Shown: positions 21,015-31,811, counted from the first letter of the stretch. The stretch: 64,000 nt of DNA from Odontocerum albicorne (GCA_949825065.1 OX463845.1:28767315-28831314), one strand, 5' to 3'. A program made the numbers and translations. The notes: generated by a model from the letters alone, not told the origin.

Positions 21015-21240
21015 CCGGCGGGGAATTGACGTCCTAGCGACCGAATTCGCTCTCCTATTAGTGGAGGTGTATCTCAATTTAAAGAATGTTATGAAATGAG
21101 CCCAGACCGTTTAATAGCTTATCTCTCAAATGTATTTTCTTTTAAATTGCCTTTGCATGTAGGTTTATGTTATTTCGAGTATATGATATGTACATATATA
21201 CTATGTTGCTATGAATAAACCTTTATTTATTATATTGACA
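21015..21240 (+). repeat. Dispersed repeat, LINE 3'-end type
   Basis: Homologous to 61080-61295, sharing TATTAGTGGAGGTGTATCT, GAATGTTATGAAAT, TCTCTCAAATGTATTTTCTT and TAAATTGCC. It ends in ATAAACCTTTATTTATT, an ATTT-type tail suggestive of a non-LTR retrotransposon 3' end. No coding is visible. Confidence 0.6.
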
Positions 21241-21244
21241 AGAC

Positions 21245-21735
21245 GTGTAATGACTACCCGTGAGTTCTATGCCTATTAAAGTGGTTTTAAACCTGAGGGT
21301 TCGATTAATGGGGATGAAGACAATATTGTCTATCAGCCACGCTCTTCAATATATCCAAATCATCAATCCAGATTTGTTAAAGAGCTTGACGACTTGACGA
21401 GTTTTAATAAAACTGACAACGACATATATCATTGATAATTAATTACACGTCAGCTTCAAAATGACAAATATCCCGATTGCCAGTGTCGCAACCGCACTTT
21501 AATCATACAATTATAATATTATTTCAGTTTTATCCCTTTACGCCATACAAGTAATAAGTCAATTGTTTTTTTTAATGCTTGACGCAATTTTTCTAACAGC
21601 CTCAACAATAACTAAGATAACTTTTATGTAAAGCTCTCAACATAAATCTTGTTTCTGTAGGTAAAATCAAGATCAGCACATATGCTGAAGCAATTCACTC
21701 TTTTCATTATTCTGAAAGAGTTTTTCATTGATCTG
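21245..21735. other. No gene seen
   Basis: No open frame or known repeat. Confidence 0.5.
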
Positions 21736-21739
21736 ACTT

Positions 21740-21900
21740 CTACAATGTCTATGTTTGGATCAATCCAATAGGGCGAGGTATTGTGACAGGACTTGTGTTA
21801 TTGCAGGGTCCATGGCGTGGAATGGCATGCATCTAAGTGTTAAAGATATGAGTGACATGTGCATCTTCACAAAGCACTTGAAGACCAAAATGTATGACTA
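21740..21900 (+). pseudogene. LINE ORF2 extreme C-terminus
   Basis: The frame from 21755 reads VIAGSMAWNGMHLSVKDMSD, then IFTKHLKTKMYDYV. It matches the (F)AVAGxxxWNxLPxxVRD...F[KR]xxLKTxLF ending common to many LINE proteins and is related to the minus-strand fragment at 53720-54960. Confidence 0.65.
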
Positions 21901-21904
21901 TGTG

Positions 21905-22165
21905 GGCACTTCACAACTACACTACACTCCACTTTAATTCGAATATGTAACTACCCAATAACGGAAGATCTACACAGGTGTCTTTGTAGTTCGTCTTCTT
22001 TGGTAATTTTCCTTACCAAATGTATTTTTTTAAACATATACACGTACCTAATCCACATTCGTATCTACCACCTTCCTATCCTACACTCAACTTATTTTAT
22101 TTTTCGTAATATTTTAAGTTTTTAATTAGAGTGGATTCGCTTTCCGAGTTAGAGCGCTTTACTAT
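21905..22165 (-). mobile_element. Multi-hairpin dispersed repeat, copy E
   Basis: Read on the minus strand: GCGCTCTAACTCGGAAAGCG, TTGAGTGTAGGATAGGAAGG, TGGTAGATACGAATGTGG, then the hairpin body TATGTTTAAAAAAATACATT, GGTAAGGAAAATTACCAAAG, AAGACGAACTACAAAGACAC, and the end TGGAGTGTAGTGTAGTTG. The head's first block is lost. This copy defines the family 3' end well. Confidence 0.7.
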
Positions 22166-22169
22166 ATAT

Positions 22170-22795
22170 GAAAGTCTATTATTTAAACGACGCATCAAAA
22201 AAAACTCAATTATTATTTTATAGTACTGTGACACTAATTTAATTCTTTTACTGCAGCTGTCTTTTGGATGTATTTCACATTCGGACATGCATTTTACAAT
22301 ACGCCCTAAAATTTGGTCGAAAAGTTTCATGGGAATCTAATTTGTAAGAAAAACATTTTCCATAATTATTTTTTCTGCTGGTCACGCACACTGGATAAAC
22401 AAGGTGCAGTAATACATTAGAATGACGTCACCGGCACGCGACCTGACCCCTCCTGGATTGAGACCCTGTCCCGGGATAATCACGACACGTGTGGGACACG
22501 TGGCTCATCGGCTGATATTGTTACTAAATTACATTCACTGTGTACTAACGAAGGCGGTCCTGGGACATGGAAACCCATTACGGTATGACCTCAGGTTAGA
22601 AGGTTGATCAAAGCTAGGGTTTTGTGGCAAAGGGGCATTCAGAGCAGGGTTAGATTTTACGAACGACTTTCAGCTAAGAATCACAATAGATATAATGAAT
22701 CAGACACATGACATAATCCTACAGCCTGTGATATCTCGAAAGTAATCGAATTCATCAACCGTGAGAATGCAACAACTGAGTGACTAATTCAATAT
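22170..22795. other. Unassigned, partly GC-rich
   Basis: Bases 22420-22620 are GC-rich (CCCCTCCTGGATTGAGACCC; CACGACACGTGTGGGACACG) with a 61-codon open frame that matches nothing I know. It may be an old repeat segment. Confidence 0.35.
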
Positions 22796-22799
22796 CTAT

Positions 22800-23345
22800 T
22801 TTTTTTAAAGTAGGTAGTTGAGATCAGGAGAGTTCTCTGGTATTTGCTCAATTTTAGGTCTTGAGAGGAAGATTTTATGTCTTTTTCGAATAGGCCATAT
22901 AACCTTTTATGCATGTTGCCCTTGAAGGAGATTTTATTTGTTCCTATTCGAGTCTTATATACATTACGCCATTCCCTTATCAGGGTAAGCAGAGAGAACG
23001 TCCCAGAATTTCCTGTTTCGACGCACATCCTTCGCTTCCTCTACATCCATACGCCTTTTATGCAACTCTTTTAACTTCTCTAAATTTTACGGTTCCTTCT
23101 TTCATTTACTTGATCCAACCACTTTCCTATGTCTTTTTTACTAGACCTTTCACTAACATTTGCAATACGAGTATATATTGTTTTATTAATGTTCCTTTAT
23201 TCATTCGTTCTACATGCCTAAATAATTTCAAAGTATTCTCTTTCACCTTACTCAACACATCGGCCTTAAGTTCACATTTATTACTGATCAGTTCATTCCG
23301 TTGTACCTATATCGTACATTGTCGCCCCATAATATATTGTTCGCA
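22800..23345 (-). pseudogene. LINE ORF2 C-terminal remnant
   Basis: Colinear with 17935-18385 on the minus strand over the blocks around 23100-23300, sharing the ACATTTGCAAT...TATATTGTTTT and CATGCCTAAATAATTT segments. It differs from that copy by a clean six-base insertion at 23166. Long but broken frames remain (22789-23028 minus). No RT motifs are present. Confidence 0.65.
23166..23173 (+). repeat. TACGAGTA insertion in a LINE copy
   Basis: This copy reads TTTGCAATA-CGAGTA-TATATTG, while the paralogue at 18101-18120 reads TTTGCAATGTATATTG. Removing six bases gives equal lengths and one substitution. Confidence 0.8.
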
Positions 23346-23527
23346 GTACCAATGAATTCAATTCTATTAACTAGTATAGTATTGTTAATATAATTGAATG
23401 CAATTTTATTTTCTTACTATTTTTTAATTCGTGTATTTGTATTTCGGAAGACGTTGATACGTTATATTTTGTTTTATAATTGTTACAAATAAACAAAAAA
23501 ATAATAATCTAAATTGTGATCCACTAA

Positions 23528-23732
23528 TTCCGTGCCCTAGTTCGTAAGACAACTACTTCCAACTCGGGGGCTGGAAATTTTTTTCTTTTAAAAAGTATCT
23601 GGTCTGGTTTTATGTTAAGGCATGTTTAACATCTTACTGGTTGCTTTAAAGAGAAAGGCGGGGTTTTTACCACATGGTAATAAGCCCGCTAGTTTGTACT
23701 GTATACAACTCAAGTGTAATACAATACAATAT
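23528..23732 (+). mobile_element. tRNA-derived SINE
   Basis: The head CCGTGCCCTAGTTCGTAAGA is followed by a B-box region deleted near 23570. The middle TCTGGTCTGGTTTTATGTTA, the tail TTTTACCACATGGTAATAAG and CCCGCTAGTTTGTACTGTAT are present. It ends in AATACAATACAATA. Confidence 0.8.
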
Positions 23733-23892
23733 GATGCCATTCCTAACTACTATATTTTCCTTGAATCTAGAAGTCTTTATCAACTAAATATTTCTGAAGA
23801 TATATCAGAACATAGGTATTATGTATTAGTTTTAGCTGACCAAGCCTTCTGGGTCGAGTCAATATTTTCCTCTCCTCTCCGTGGTTGCAGTC

Positions 23893-25419
23893 CTATGACT
23901 GGTTTGCAGCAATTTCAACTCTTCTCCTCCATTCCCCCCTGTCCTGTGCGGCTCTTTTTAAATCTGTATATGTTGAGCAGCGCACGTCCACCAACAGGTC
24001 CTCCAGGTACTCTCGGCGTGGGCGTCCCCTAGAGTTTGTCCCCTCGGTCATACCCTCCATTATGGCATGCAAGAGGCCCTCTTGTCGTATTATATGACCG
24101 ATCCATCTTGCACGCCTTTCGGACAGGATCCTGAGCAGGTGCCTTCCTCCTTCGATTCGTTGGAAAACCTCTTCATTTGTGATGCGGTCTCTCCAGGAAA
24201 TTCCTAATAGTCTTCTATAGGACCACATCTCAAAAGCCTCTAGTCTTCGTCTATCTCTTTCGGATAGGCACCATGTCTCGCAGCCGTACATCAAGATACT
24301 CCATACATAGGTCTTGATGAGGAGTATTCTCAGTTTTAGGTCTATATTATTTGATTCTATTATTTTCGACCTTTTATTAAATGGAAGTCTAGCCTGATGT
24401 ATACGGCTGTCGACCTCGCTCTTGGACCGACCGTCCCATGTTATTTTGCTCCCGAGGTAGACAAACTCCTTGGTGTTCTTTAGTGGTTTACCCGACATCA
24501 CTATTCTCATCTGGTGTTGCGCTCGGCCTACAGTCAGCAGCTTTGTTTTGTCTTTATTTATCTTCATACTGTAGTTATTTTGAAGAATGCTTTCCATAGT
24601 TGTTAAGGCCTCTTGTAGTTCCTCTTCACTTTCAGCAACCATAGCAATATCGTCAGCGAACCTTATCATATCCACCTTTTGCCCGTGTATCTTTACACCT
24701 TCTCTGTGACTCATTCTCTCTCTCAAGTCGTCAATCGCGCTCTGTATATAGGCGTTAAAAAGAACAGGTGACAGAGAGCATCCCTGCCTTACCCCTTGTC
24801 TTATATTGGCTTCCTTTGTGTCCTCGTCACATCTGATTATAGCGGGCTCATTCTTGTATAGCGCCTGGATTATACGTCTATCTCTGTATTTGATATCAAT
24901 TCTCTTCAAAATCTCGAAGAGTCTTTTCCATTCTACTTTGTCAAAAGCTTTCTCTAGGTCTATGAATGCGATGTATGTGTTTTGGTTTCTTCTTATTCTA
25001 TTTTCTAGTAGTATTCGTAGAGACAGTACTGCTTCTCTGGTTCCCACACCTCTTCTGAAGCCATACTGGTCTCTGGAAAGGATGTTCTCTACTTTTGGTT
25101 CAATTCTCTTTAGAATGATATTAGTCAATATTTTTGAGGCATGGGATATTAGGCTAAGAGTTCTGTGTTGCTCACATTTTATCGTACCTGCCTTCTTTGG
25201 TAATTTTCCTATAAGTAGCATATCACAATAAAATAGACAAATTTTATGATTCCTAACATTTAACCATCGACACCCATAGATTTCTTGAAATATTTTAAAT
25301 CCATAATGATGTCGTTTGTCCGTCGGCTGAAAGAAACCGAATAAATTAAGCAATAATAATAAGGCCAATTTACATAGCACTGTATAGCAGACTGTTTTCT
25401 TACACGGGAATCGAAGCAA
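23893..25419 (-). CDS. Non-LTR retrotransposon reverse transcriptase, 5'-truncated
   Basis: A 508-codon uninterrupted frame. From about residue 70 (genomic position near 25212) it is a LINE ORF2. It has the N-terminal RT block KLPKKAGTIKCEQHRTLSLI, then FRRGVGTREA (121-130), motif A AFIDLEKAFD (151-160, catalytic D154), motif B RQGCSLSPVLF (211-221), motif C FADD (254-257), motif D KINKDKTKLL (286-295) and YLGSKITWDG (321-330). A C-terminal block YGCETWCLSERDRRRLEAFE (378-397) and RAAQDRGEW near the end follow. The apurinic endonuclease domain expected upstream is missing, and residues 1-68 look unrelated, so the insertion is truncated at about 25215 and the first Met is not the true start. 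No stops or frameshifts, so it is younger than the other LINE pieces here. The clade (RTE-like or a neighbour) is not certain. Confidence 0.9.
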   Translation of the reverse strand: MLRFPCKKTVCYTVLCKLALLLLLNLFGFFQPTDKRHHYGFKIFQEIYGCRWLNVRNHKICLFYCDMLLIGKLPKKAGTIKCEQHRTLSLISHASKILTNIILKRIEPKVENILSRDQYGFRRGVGTREAVLSLRILLENRIRRNQNTYIAFIDLEKAFDKVEWKRLFEILKRIDIKYRDRRIIQALYKNEPAIIRCDEDTKEANIRQGVRQGCSLSPVLFNAYIQSAIDDLRERMSHREGVKIHGQKVDMIRFADDIAMVAESEEELQEALTTMESILQNNYSMKINKDKTKLLTVGRAQHQMRIVMSGKPLKNTKEFVYLGSKITWDGRSKSEVDSRIHQARLPFNKRSKIIESNNIDLKLRILLIKTYVWSILMYGCETWCLSERDRRRLEAFEMWSYRRLLGISWRDRITNEEVFQRIEGGRHLLRILSERRARWIGHIIRQEGLLHAIMEGMTEGTNSRGRPRREYLEDLLVDVRCSTYTDLKRAAQDRGEWRRRVEIAANQS

Positions 25420-25439
25420 CTATCCTTGAAAAATTCAAA

Positions 25440-25640
25440 AGATTTCAAAAAATAAAATAAGTTTAGTGTTAAGATAGAAAGATGGCGTACAACCCCGCAT
25501 CTGCATATACCAAGAAAAACATATTTGTTAAGAAAATCTCAGAAAACTTACCATGGGAAAATTTTACAAAAAAAATGTTTGTAGAACTTGTGGTAGAAAG
25601 ACATTGTGCGTTAGGTTGTATGTAGTGTGTTTTTTATTTT
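25440..25640 (+). mobile_element. Multi-hairpin dispersed repeat, copy F
   Basis: AAAATAAAATAAGTTTAGTG, then CCCCGCATCTGCATATACCA, AGAAAAACATATTTGTTAAG, AAAATCTCAGAAAACTTACC and a decayed last stem, ending near TTAGGTTGTATGTAGTGTG. It begins just outside the 5' end of the RT frame. Confidence 0.65.
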
Positions 25641-25807
25641 ATCAGGATTATATTTAAATGCACACAATTTAAATTTATTTTATTTATTTTGAATGAATAA
25701 AAAGTATAGTCAGATCGACATTATAAATGTGATATTTTTTTTAAATTAAAAGTACAGTAATGAAAAAAATCTAACAATCTAAATCAATGTTTAAAAGCAG
25801 AGCTATG

Positions 25808-25817
25808 AAAAATAAAA
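25808..25817 (-). terminator. Pol III terminator of the second tRNA-Arg
   Basis: TTTT (25814-25817) followed by TTTTT (25808-25812) on the minus strand, beginning four bases after the tRNA 3' end. Confidence 0.8.
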
Positions 25818-25820
25818 TTT

Positions 25821-25893
25821 CGATCCTGCCAGGATTCGAACCTGGAATCTTCTGATCCGTAGTCAGACGCGTTATCCGTTGCGCCACAGGACC
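25821..25893 (-). tRNA. tRNA-Arg (anticodon ACG)
   Basis: Identical in all 73 bases to 17442-17514, with the same stems, anticodon loop CTACGGA and internal promoter boxes. Flanks differ between the two genes, so the shared unit is the tRNA alone or the flanks have diverged. It lies just upstream of a T-run terminator. Identity over 8.4 kb suggests recent duplication, gene conversion or strong selection. Confidence 0.97.
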
Positions 25894-26204
25894 GTATTTC
25901 AGTTGATTGACAAATGTCAATAAATAGTTATGTTTTTAACAAGCGCCAGAATTAGATTTGTCTGTCCAAACCACTGCAGCAGATTATTCAGCAATTATGT
26001 ACGCCTGTTCGGTGGTGGTGTCGATATTGCTCAGTATTTCACACATTACATTATATTCGTATATTAGAGATAAAATAAAAATATAAGTATATTAATATGT
26101 AACCTATATGTATCTATAACTTTAATGTATGTACCAAATCCTATCCCTCCTCTCTAAAAAATTTTCTAACACCACCAACCAAATATCCAAAAAAAATCCC
26201 AAGT

Positions 26205-26270
26205 CCGTTCTACACACCCGATGAAGGAGTAAGGTGTCCGAAAATCGGACCGACACTCCGAGCAAAATAT
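26205..26270 (+). other. Strong nested hairpin with ribozyme-like core
   Basis: GTCCGA-AAA-TCGGAC (26236-26250) is a perfect hairpin. GTGTC/GACAC and GGAGT/ACTCC can pair around it as alternative or outer stems. The 5' part CCGATGA...CGAAA resembles a hammerhead core with the invariant U changed to C. It could be a decayed Penelope or other retroelement terminus. No coding is present. Confidence 0.45.
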
Positions 26271-26569
26271 CGACTTTGATGATGTATATTAGAAACTTTT
26301 AAAAATTCGCATATACAATAAATTGCTAATTTCGGATTTTAATTTTTCTAAGGAAATTCGTTTTCCTTGTGCATCCAATATAAAAAGATGTATCTAGTAA
26401 TAAAAAAAATGCTTCTTTCGCAAATCAATACGAATATACATATATATGTTAGGAGGCCATTATTCAAGATGACATTACGAGTATCTATGGTGATTTCTCG
26501 ATTTCTAGCCTCTGAAAAGACACATCATTTATGATTTTTTCATCGTCTAAACTGAAATATAGATATTAT

Positions 26570-26990
26570 TTTTCTTATTATATGCTTTTCTTCAAGTACC
26601 CATATTGATGTATGGGAAGGAAAAATGGTCGTGGAGAAAATTGAAAGGAGTCAAATAAATGCTGAGAAAAATGCATGGAGTGACAATGTATGACCGAATA
26701 CGGAATGAAATGTTTGGAGAATAATGTATACTTAATGTAAATTTAATACTGATGTATTAAGTAAGAGGAGAAAACACTCTGAGATGGTTTGTGCATATAG
26801 AACGAATGAATTAAGAAAGGCTAAGAAAATAAATATACATAGCAAATATGAGTGGAAAGTGTGGCAGAGCAAGACAAAAGAAAGTATGAATGGATCAATT
26901 GAATGATTTCTGCCCTCTCTGCCTACCTCAACAGGGAAATGTCGTGATAGTGTATATGTATGATTGTCAGTAATAGAACATTATTGAACC
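26570..26990 (+). pseudogene. LINE ORF2 C-terminal remnant
   Basis: Broken frames give WFVHIERMN, then RLRK-IYIANMSGKCGRARQK, VWMDQLND, and the terminal FCPLCLPQQGNVVIVYV (26915-26970). That terminal block recurs at 43830-43870, 52775-52825 and 57815-57855. Much of the middle is deleted. Confidence 0.7.
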
Positions 26991-26994
26991 TATA

Positions 26995-27880
26995 CTAAAT
27001 GAAACATAAATCTCCCTTTTGATCGAGTATGTAAATTATCGCTAACAAGTGTAGTTGGCATGTGTATTATGTATATGTTTTATTAAAAAATATATTTTCT
27101 TATAATTTAAGAATTATAAATCATTCATATCTTAAAGCGCATCCTCCTATGTTAATTCTAAAATTATCCTGCACTTATTTTCTGCAATTTCGGCGAAAAT
27201 TACTTTCATAAAATATGCGCCATTATCTCAAGAAAGCGAGAACATTACGACGCATTAAATAAAAAATATAAGTGCACACAGCAGCACTCGGAAATGGACA
27301 TTATGTATCAGAATTATGAATTCAGTGGAAATATTTTGACAAGGTAACTTAGCCAAGTAAATGTCTTCATAAGAAAAACATGACTTTCAATTCCACCAAC
27401 TCAATTTAGGCGGGTTTCCATAAAACGCTCAATTACCCGTCGGACATGTTTGCGAACATTCTGCGCCAAGTTTGTACGCTAAAAAAAAAAAAGAAAAACA
27501 CAGGTGGCACATGCGACACTCTTTCGGGTCTGAATCAAAAATAATAAACACAGTCGGTGGGATTTATCTGTGGTTCTAAAATTGTTCACATTTATTTATT
27601 TTTTTACTTCGAAACCTAGGAGTCGAGCGCCTTCGACCCTTTGTACATGTATTACACTTTCGTTGAACGAGATAAATAAATGCCAAATGCACATACTATC
27701 TCCATCGTATAATATCCTTAACTGTTCCGCCTTCCTTTCTTATCTCGCCGAGAAGTCTATATGGTTAGTAAATATGGAAAAACCACGGTATATCCACCAA
27801 CACTAAGATACTATAGGACTTGTGAAAACAATTATTTCCTCTACCTTCCTCGGTGCAGTTTAAACATGAACTGTAAAGTA
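26995..27880. other. No gene seen
   Basis: AT-rich sequence with no supported frame. The 78-codon frame at 27570-27806 matches no family I know. Confidence 0.45.
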
Positions 27881-27884
27881 CATC

Positions 27885-28345
27885 ACTATTACGGCGAAAA
27901 TGCGTCTAATTAAATATTTTGTCTTTGCAATATTAATATACAGCACGGAAACGTGGACTAGAGTAGCAGATGAAAAACGTAGAATAGATGCATTTGAAAT
28001 GTGGTGCTGGAGAAGGATGTTACGAATTCCATGGACGACAAGGGGAACTTGAACCTTCATTCTCGAAGAACTGCGAATCATTGACAGATTGTCGATACTA
28101 TGCTTACGACAAGTACTCTGATTCTTTGAACAGTGTGCTCGAGGTCAGGAAGACAGATAGGAGATGTTTGTGCTCACTGGAGGCACGGAAGGACGACGCA
28201 CAAGAAGAAGAGCTCCAATATGTTAGACTGACCAAGTGAAAGACGCAACATAGGTATCCTTAACATCTACAGAGTAAAGAAATGGGTGGAGAGGAGTCAT
28301 CAAGGGTTATCATTTGAGTCACGATATTCAGTCATGCTCTACACA
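27885..28345 (+). pseudogene. LINE ORF2 C-terminal remnant
   Basis: IYSTETWTRVADEKRRIDAF and EMWCWRRMLRIPWT (27930-28035), then in shifted frames NLHSRRTANH, HCARGQEDRR-like and a TEGRRTRRRAPICxTDQVKD-like tail (to about 28245). It is the clearest relic of the EMWCW subfamily. At least three frameshifts separate the blocks. Confidence 0.8.
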
Positions 28346-28349
28346 ACAG

Positions 28350-28440
28350 GATGGATGGAGGAGAATCGAGGTATTCGAAATATGGTGTTGGAGGAGGTAC
28401 TTCGCGTATCTTGGTCACAGCGAAGAACAAATTAATCTAC
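28350..28440 (+). pseudogene. Second LINE fragment, tail to head
   Basis: EVFEIWCWRRYFAYLGHSEE (28359-28420) is another copy of the EMWCWRR block, immediately downstream of the 3' end of the preceding LINE piece. This implies a separate insertion or a rearrangement. Confidence 0.6.
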
Positions 28441-28444
28441 ATAG

Positions 28445-31180
28445 CGAGAGCTTTATATAGACACTCGTCTCTCTACCATTATTCCAACAGCATATACGTC
28501 GTTTCTTAGCACATAGTAAGGTGCCAAGATACCAACTTCAAAATAACTGTGATGCAAGGAAATGTACATGACACGAGATCAAAAGTTTACCGTTGCACTA
28601 GAGCGAGAAAATTAGGGCTGCAACTAGTATCACTCTCAAATGCTCAATCATTACGGGAGATTATGTAATTAAAAAGAAAGTCTGAACTGGAGTTTTATCA
28701 GTGAGTTACACCTGTTTGCTGATAATCTTTGTGCGAATCAATTAGTCAATAAATTAATAAATACGATTGCAATATTTTAAGTGCATCGCTTAGATTAGCG
28801 TAAATTTTGGTGGCAGGCCGGGCCAGCGCCTTATCACATTCAATAGAAGAATTTTTTTATTGTACCTTAATTCAGAGTTTTTTTTATTATTTCCTTACAT
28901 TGTAATGGTTGAGAATCGATATAATGCTCATATAAACTGATTTTCCTTAACATATATTATTTATCTACTCTCAAACAAGTACCGGTCGCTTTGTATAAAT
29001 CTTCCAGATGAAAGCTGGATAGAAGAAATAGTATTACTAGATTTTAATTGTATGAAAAAAATATTAAACTCTAAATACTTGGAGAAGTAATGATTATTTG
29101 AGAGTTAGGTTTTGAGTGAGAATATTTCTTTTTGGCTCAGACTCAGAGCATTTTTAACAATGAAGTCGCACAAATTCATTATATGGCGTAATTACTTTTA
29201 TTTAAACTTACTTTAAGTACGATCCAGATAACGATGGACTGTTTTTAAAATAAAGCACTATTTTTAACATTTCTAAAGCTTCACTAATTAATTATAGACT
29301 CAGTTGCCGTTTAAGAAGACTGGAAATTAATTATCACTGACTTTCGAAAGCGTTCAATTTCGTTAATGTTCGTTACTTCTTATCTTTAAAAAAAATGGGG
29401 AAATATTAAAAATAAAAAGGAAAAACACGGGGAAAACAATGTTTATTGGAAACTGAGGACACTTTTTTTCAATTAAAAACATCTGTTTTTTTTAGTTTTA
29501 GCTACATTTTAGTTTTAGTAACATCTACGGATCACATGTGGCCTGTTAACAATCTAGAGCCATCGGGGACTTCTATGACATTTTATTTTACTAAAAGATA
29601 CAAAAAAAAATTCATTAATCAACGGTACAATGTACAATAGTATTTAAAAAAATATAAGAAATGAGTGTTTCATTCATTACAAAAGACAAATATTCCAAAT
29701 AAAATAAAAACAATTATGTGTACAAAAACCCAAATAAAAAGATTCATCACAATAAAATAATTCAAACACATAAATTTGCAAGAGCCCACGTCCACATTCT
29801 TCAAAAATAAACAAAATACACAGTTATTTAAACGATACAGACCGCCTAAAGGCGGGCAGCCCGCACCGACCACGCCAAGCGTCACTGTTTACATTAATAT
29901 GGAAAGACAAGTGCATTTACATACAAACAAAATTATAATATAAAATCAATTAAATATTTTAAAGGAAGTGCATTTATTTTTATTTTGCTCTTTTTTAATC
30001 TTCAACATAGGCAACCCTCGGCATATTTCGAAACAGCTTATTTAGCAAACATAATAATACCGTCCCAAGGGATCAACTGATAACTGAATGTTGAACTCAG
30101 GACTTGGATAAAAATATATCCATTCAATTTTATAGTCAAATTATTGTTATTATCGCGTGCCCCATTTTATTCAAAAAGTTAAAATAATGCGATTTTATTA
30201 TATATCAGAACTATCAAAAATATTGTCGATAATATTTGTTTTTAGAGTATATTTTTTTCTTTGAATGAATGTCATAACATTTCAGAGAGATCTGGGTAAT
30301 TATTATTATAATAACATTTATTCCTGAAGTGTATACTCGTATATTCAAAAGCAATAATGTATTCATCACCTCTGTGAAGTGACAGTGCTCTCAAACGAAT
30401 ATAACACTTTTTATCCAATAACTTTCATATTATTATTATGTGTCGGCTCATTTTGGTCGAGACGATGAAGAATTTATGTCGTCATCAATTATCACTGTCG
30501 GAAATGGTCCACCATAAAGATGTATAATTAACAAACAGTCCGATGGTTGGCGGGGAAATTGCACCACGCCATCCGCAGAAGTTGAATCGCAAATTGACAG
30601 ATGAGCAGAACAGAGATGGCGGACAGATTAAGGCGGCCATTATAGTGTAGGTCTTAAGTGAATTTATAAATGACCAACGATTTTGTTAATTTAATAAGAC
30701 ATTAACGAATTATGAATTCAGTAGCAAATATTCACAAAAATACATACTTCACTTATATGTTTTGAGGTTTTCAGGGATCTTCGTGCCAGTTGTATTAAGC
30801 CTTTGGAAGTGTTGTAGAACGTGATTTGGCTTATAATATTGTAGAAAAGTAGACATTAACCTATTTCGCCTTCAGGAATACATACTTATCAAATATTACA
30901 CAAAATCAAACCTAACGACTTGAGATGGGTTTTGTTTCTCTGAGGGTTCGTACACAAAGCTAAAATCTTTACTTATACATGATACTACGGGATTCTCTTA
31001 TTTTTTTATGATTTTACTACAGTAAAAATACCTTTTACTACTCGTATAGTAAAAGTATCACATATTTTCTGCTATTAAAAGCAAACAAATTAACGTAGTT
31101 TTAATAACCTAAATATGGAAGTCAACAATTCATTTATAATTTGATGAATACAAATTACAAATCTTCTAGATCAAAATAGG
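28445..31180. other. No gene; one unassigned frame and a GC-rich patch
   Basis: Mostly AT-rich. On the minus strand 29670-29885 is open for 71 codons, and its first part (29838-29885, with hairpin CCGCCT-AA-AGGCGG) is GC-rich. I recognise no domain. Bases 30530-30655 are also GC-richer, without a frame. There is no SINE or LINE signature. Confidence 0.4.
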
Positions 31181-31185
31181 TAATA

Positions 31186-31375
31186 GTCGCGGCCTAATTG
31201 ATAAGAGTATGTCTCCTAACACAAAGGTTACGGGTTCGATTCTTATTGAAATCCATTTTTATAAATGGGTTCCAATGGGATTTTCACTTAAGGCGTGTTC
31301 AACACCTCTCTTATTGGTTAAAATAGATCAAAACCTGGTGGGCTTACTGCCATATGGCACTGTATTCATAGAAAG
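31186..31375 (+). mobile_element. SINE with inverted 3' segment
   Basis: A normal head (GTCGCGGCCTAATTGATAAG; GGTTACGGGTTCGATTCTTA with B box) and middle (GGATTTTCACTTAAGGCGTG) are followed by AAACCTGGTGGGCTTACTGC and CATATGGCAC. That is the reverse complement of the family tail (GCCACATGGCAATAAGCCCG...). The 3' part is therefore turned around relative to the head. Confidence 0.7.
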
Positions 31376-31399
31376 TGTTAATTACTTAGGCATCCCTCG

Positions 31400-31800
31400 C
31401 AGACGAGTATTATTGTTATTCCCTTTCATGTACTCTGAGGTGGCTCAAAAGTGTAGCCCTGAATCTCCACACCCTCCTGCAGTGTGTACACACTCTTCCA
31501 TGCGGCATTTGACGACTCAGCGCTAGGCGTTCTTTCCGTTTTATGCGCGTTTCTTTTTACGGTCTCATCTCGCAATCTCAAAAAATGCCACTCCTTCAGC
31601 CACGGTGCATCTCATCTGGTCACGCTCCTGGGTATGCATACGACGCAATTTGACATCGGACTTAAGGCTGTCCTTGTATATATTTTTGGACTACATATTT
31701 TCTCTAACTTAAGTTCAAAGAGTAACTACTTGACAATTTGACATGCTGGCAATATGTCCTGCCGATCGAAGTTGCTGATTTATTATTATTGATTATAATG
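31400..31800 (-). pseudogene. LINE ORF2 C-terminal remnant (zinc-finger tail type)
   Basis: Minus-strand pieces: LRSAGHIASM (31745-31775), NIYKDSLKSDVKLRRM (31635-31685), MRCTVAEGVAFFEIARR (31570-31620), then a cysteine/histidine-rich stretch and ATSEYMKGNNNNTR at the end (31400-31440). The order matches the RWAGH / KDTLK / WR-x-V-x-FE tail of a common arthropod LINE. Stops are frequent. Confidence 0.65.
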
Positions 31801-31811
31801 ATTAAATTATT

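Noticed and set aside
23352..23392. Inverted pair TTCAATTCTATTAAC / GTTAATATAATTGAA as a MITE
   Set aside because: Short, imperfect and AT-rich, with no flanking duplication.
24806..25231. 141-codon plus-strand frame opposite the reverse transcriptase
   Set aside because: Antisense shadow of the RT coding strand, which has the real motifs. The same holds for plus frames between 23622 and 24097 where they overlap the RT end.
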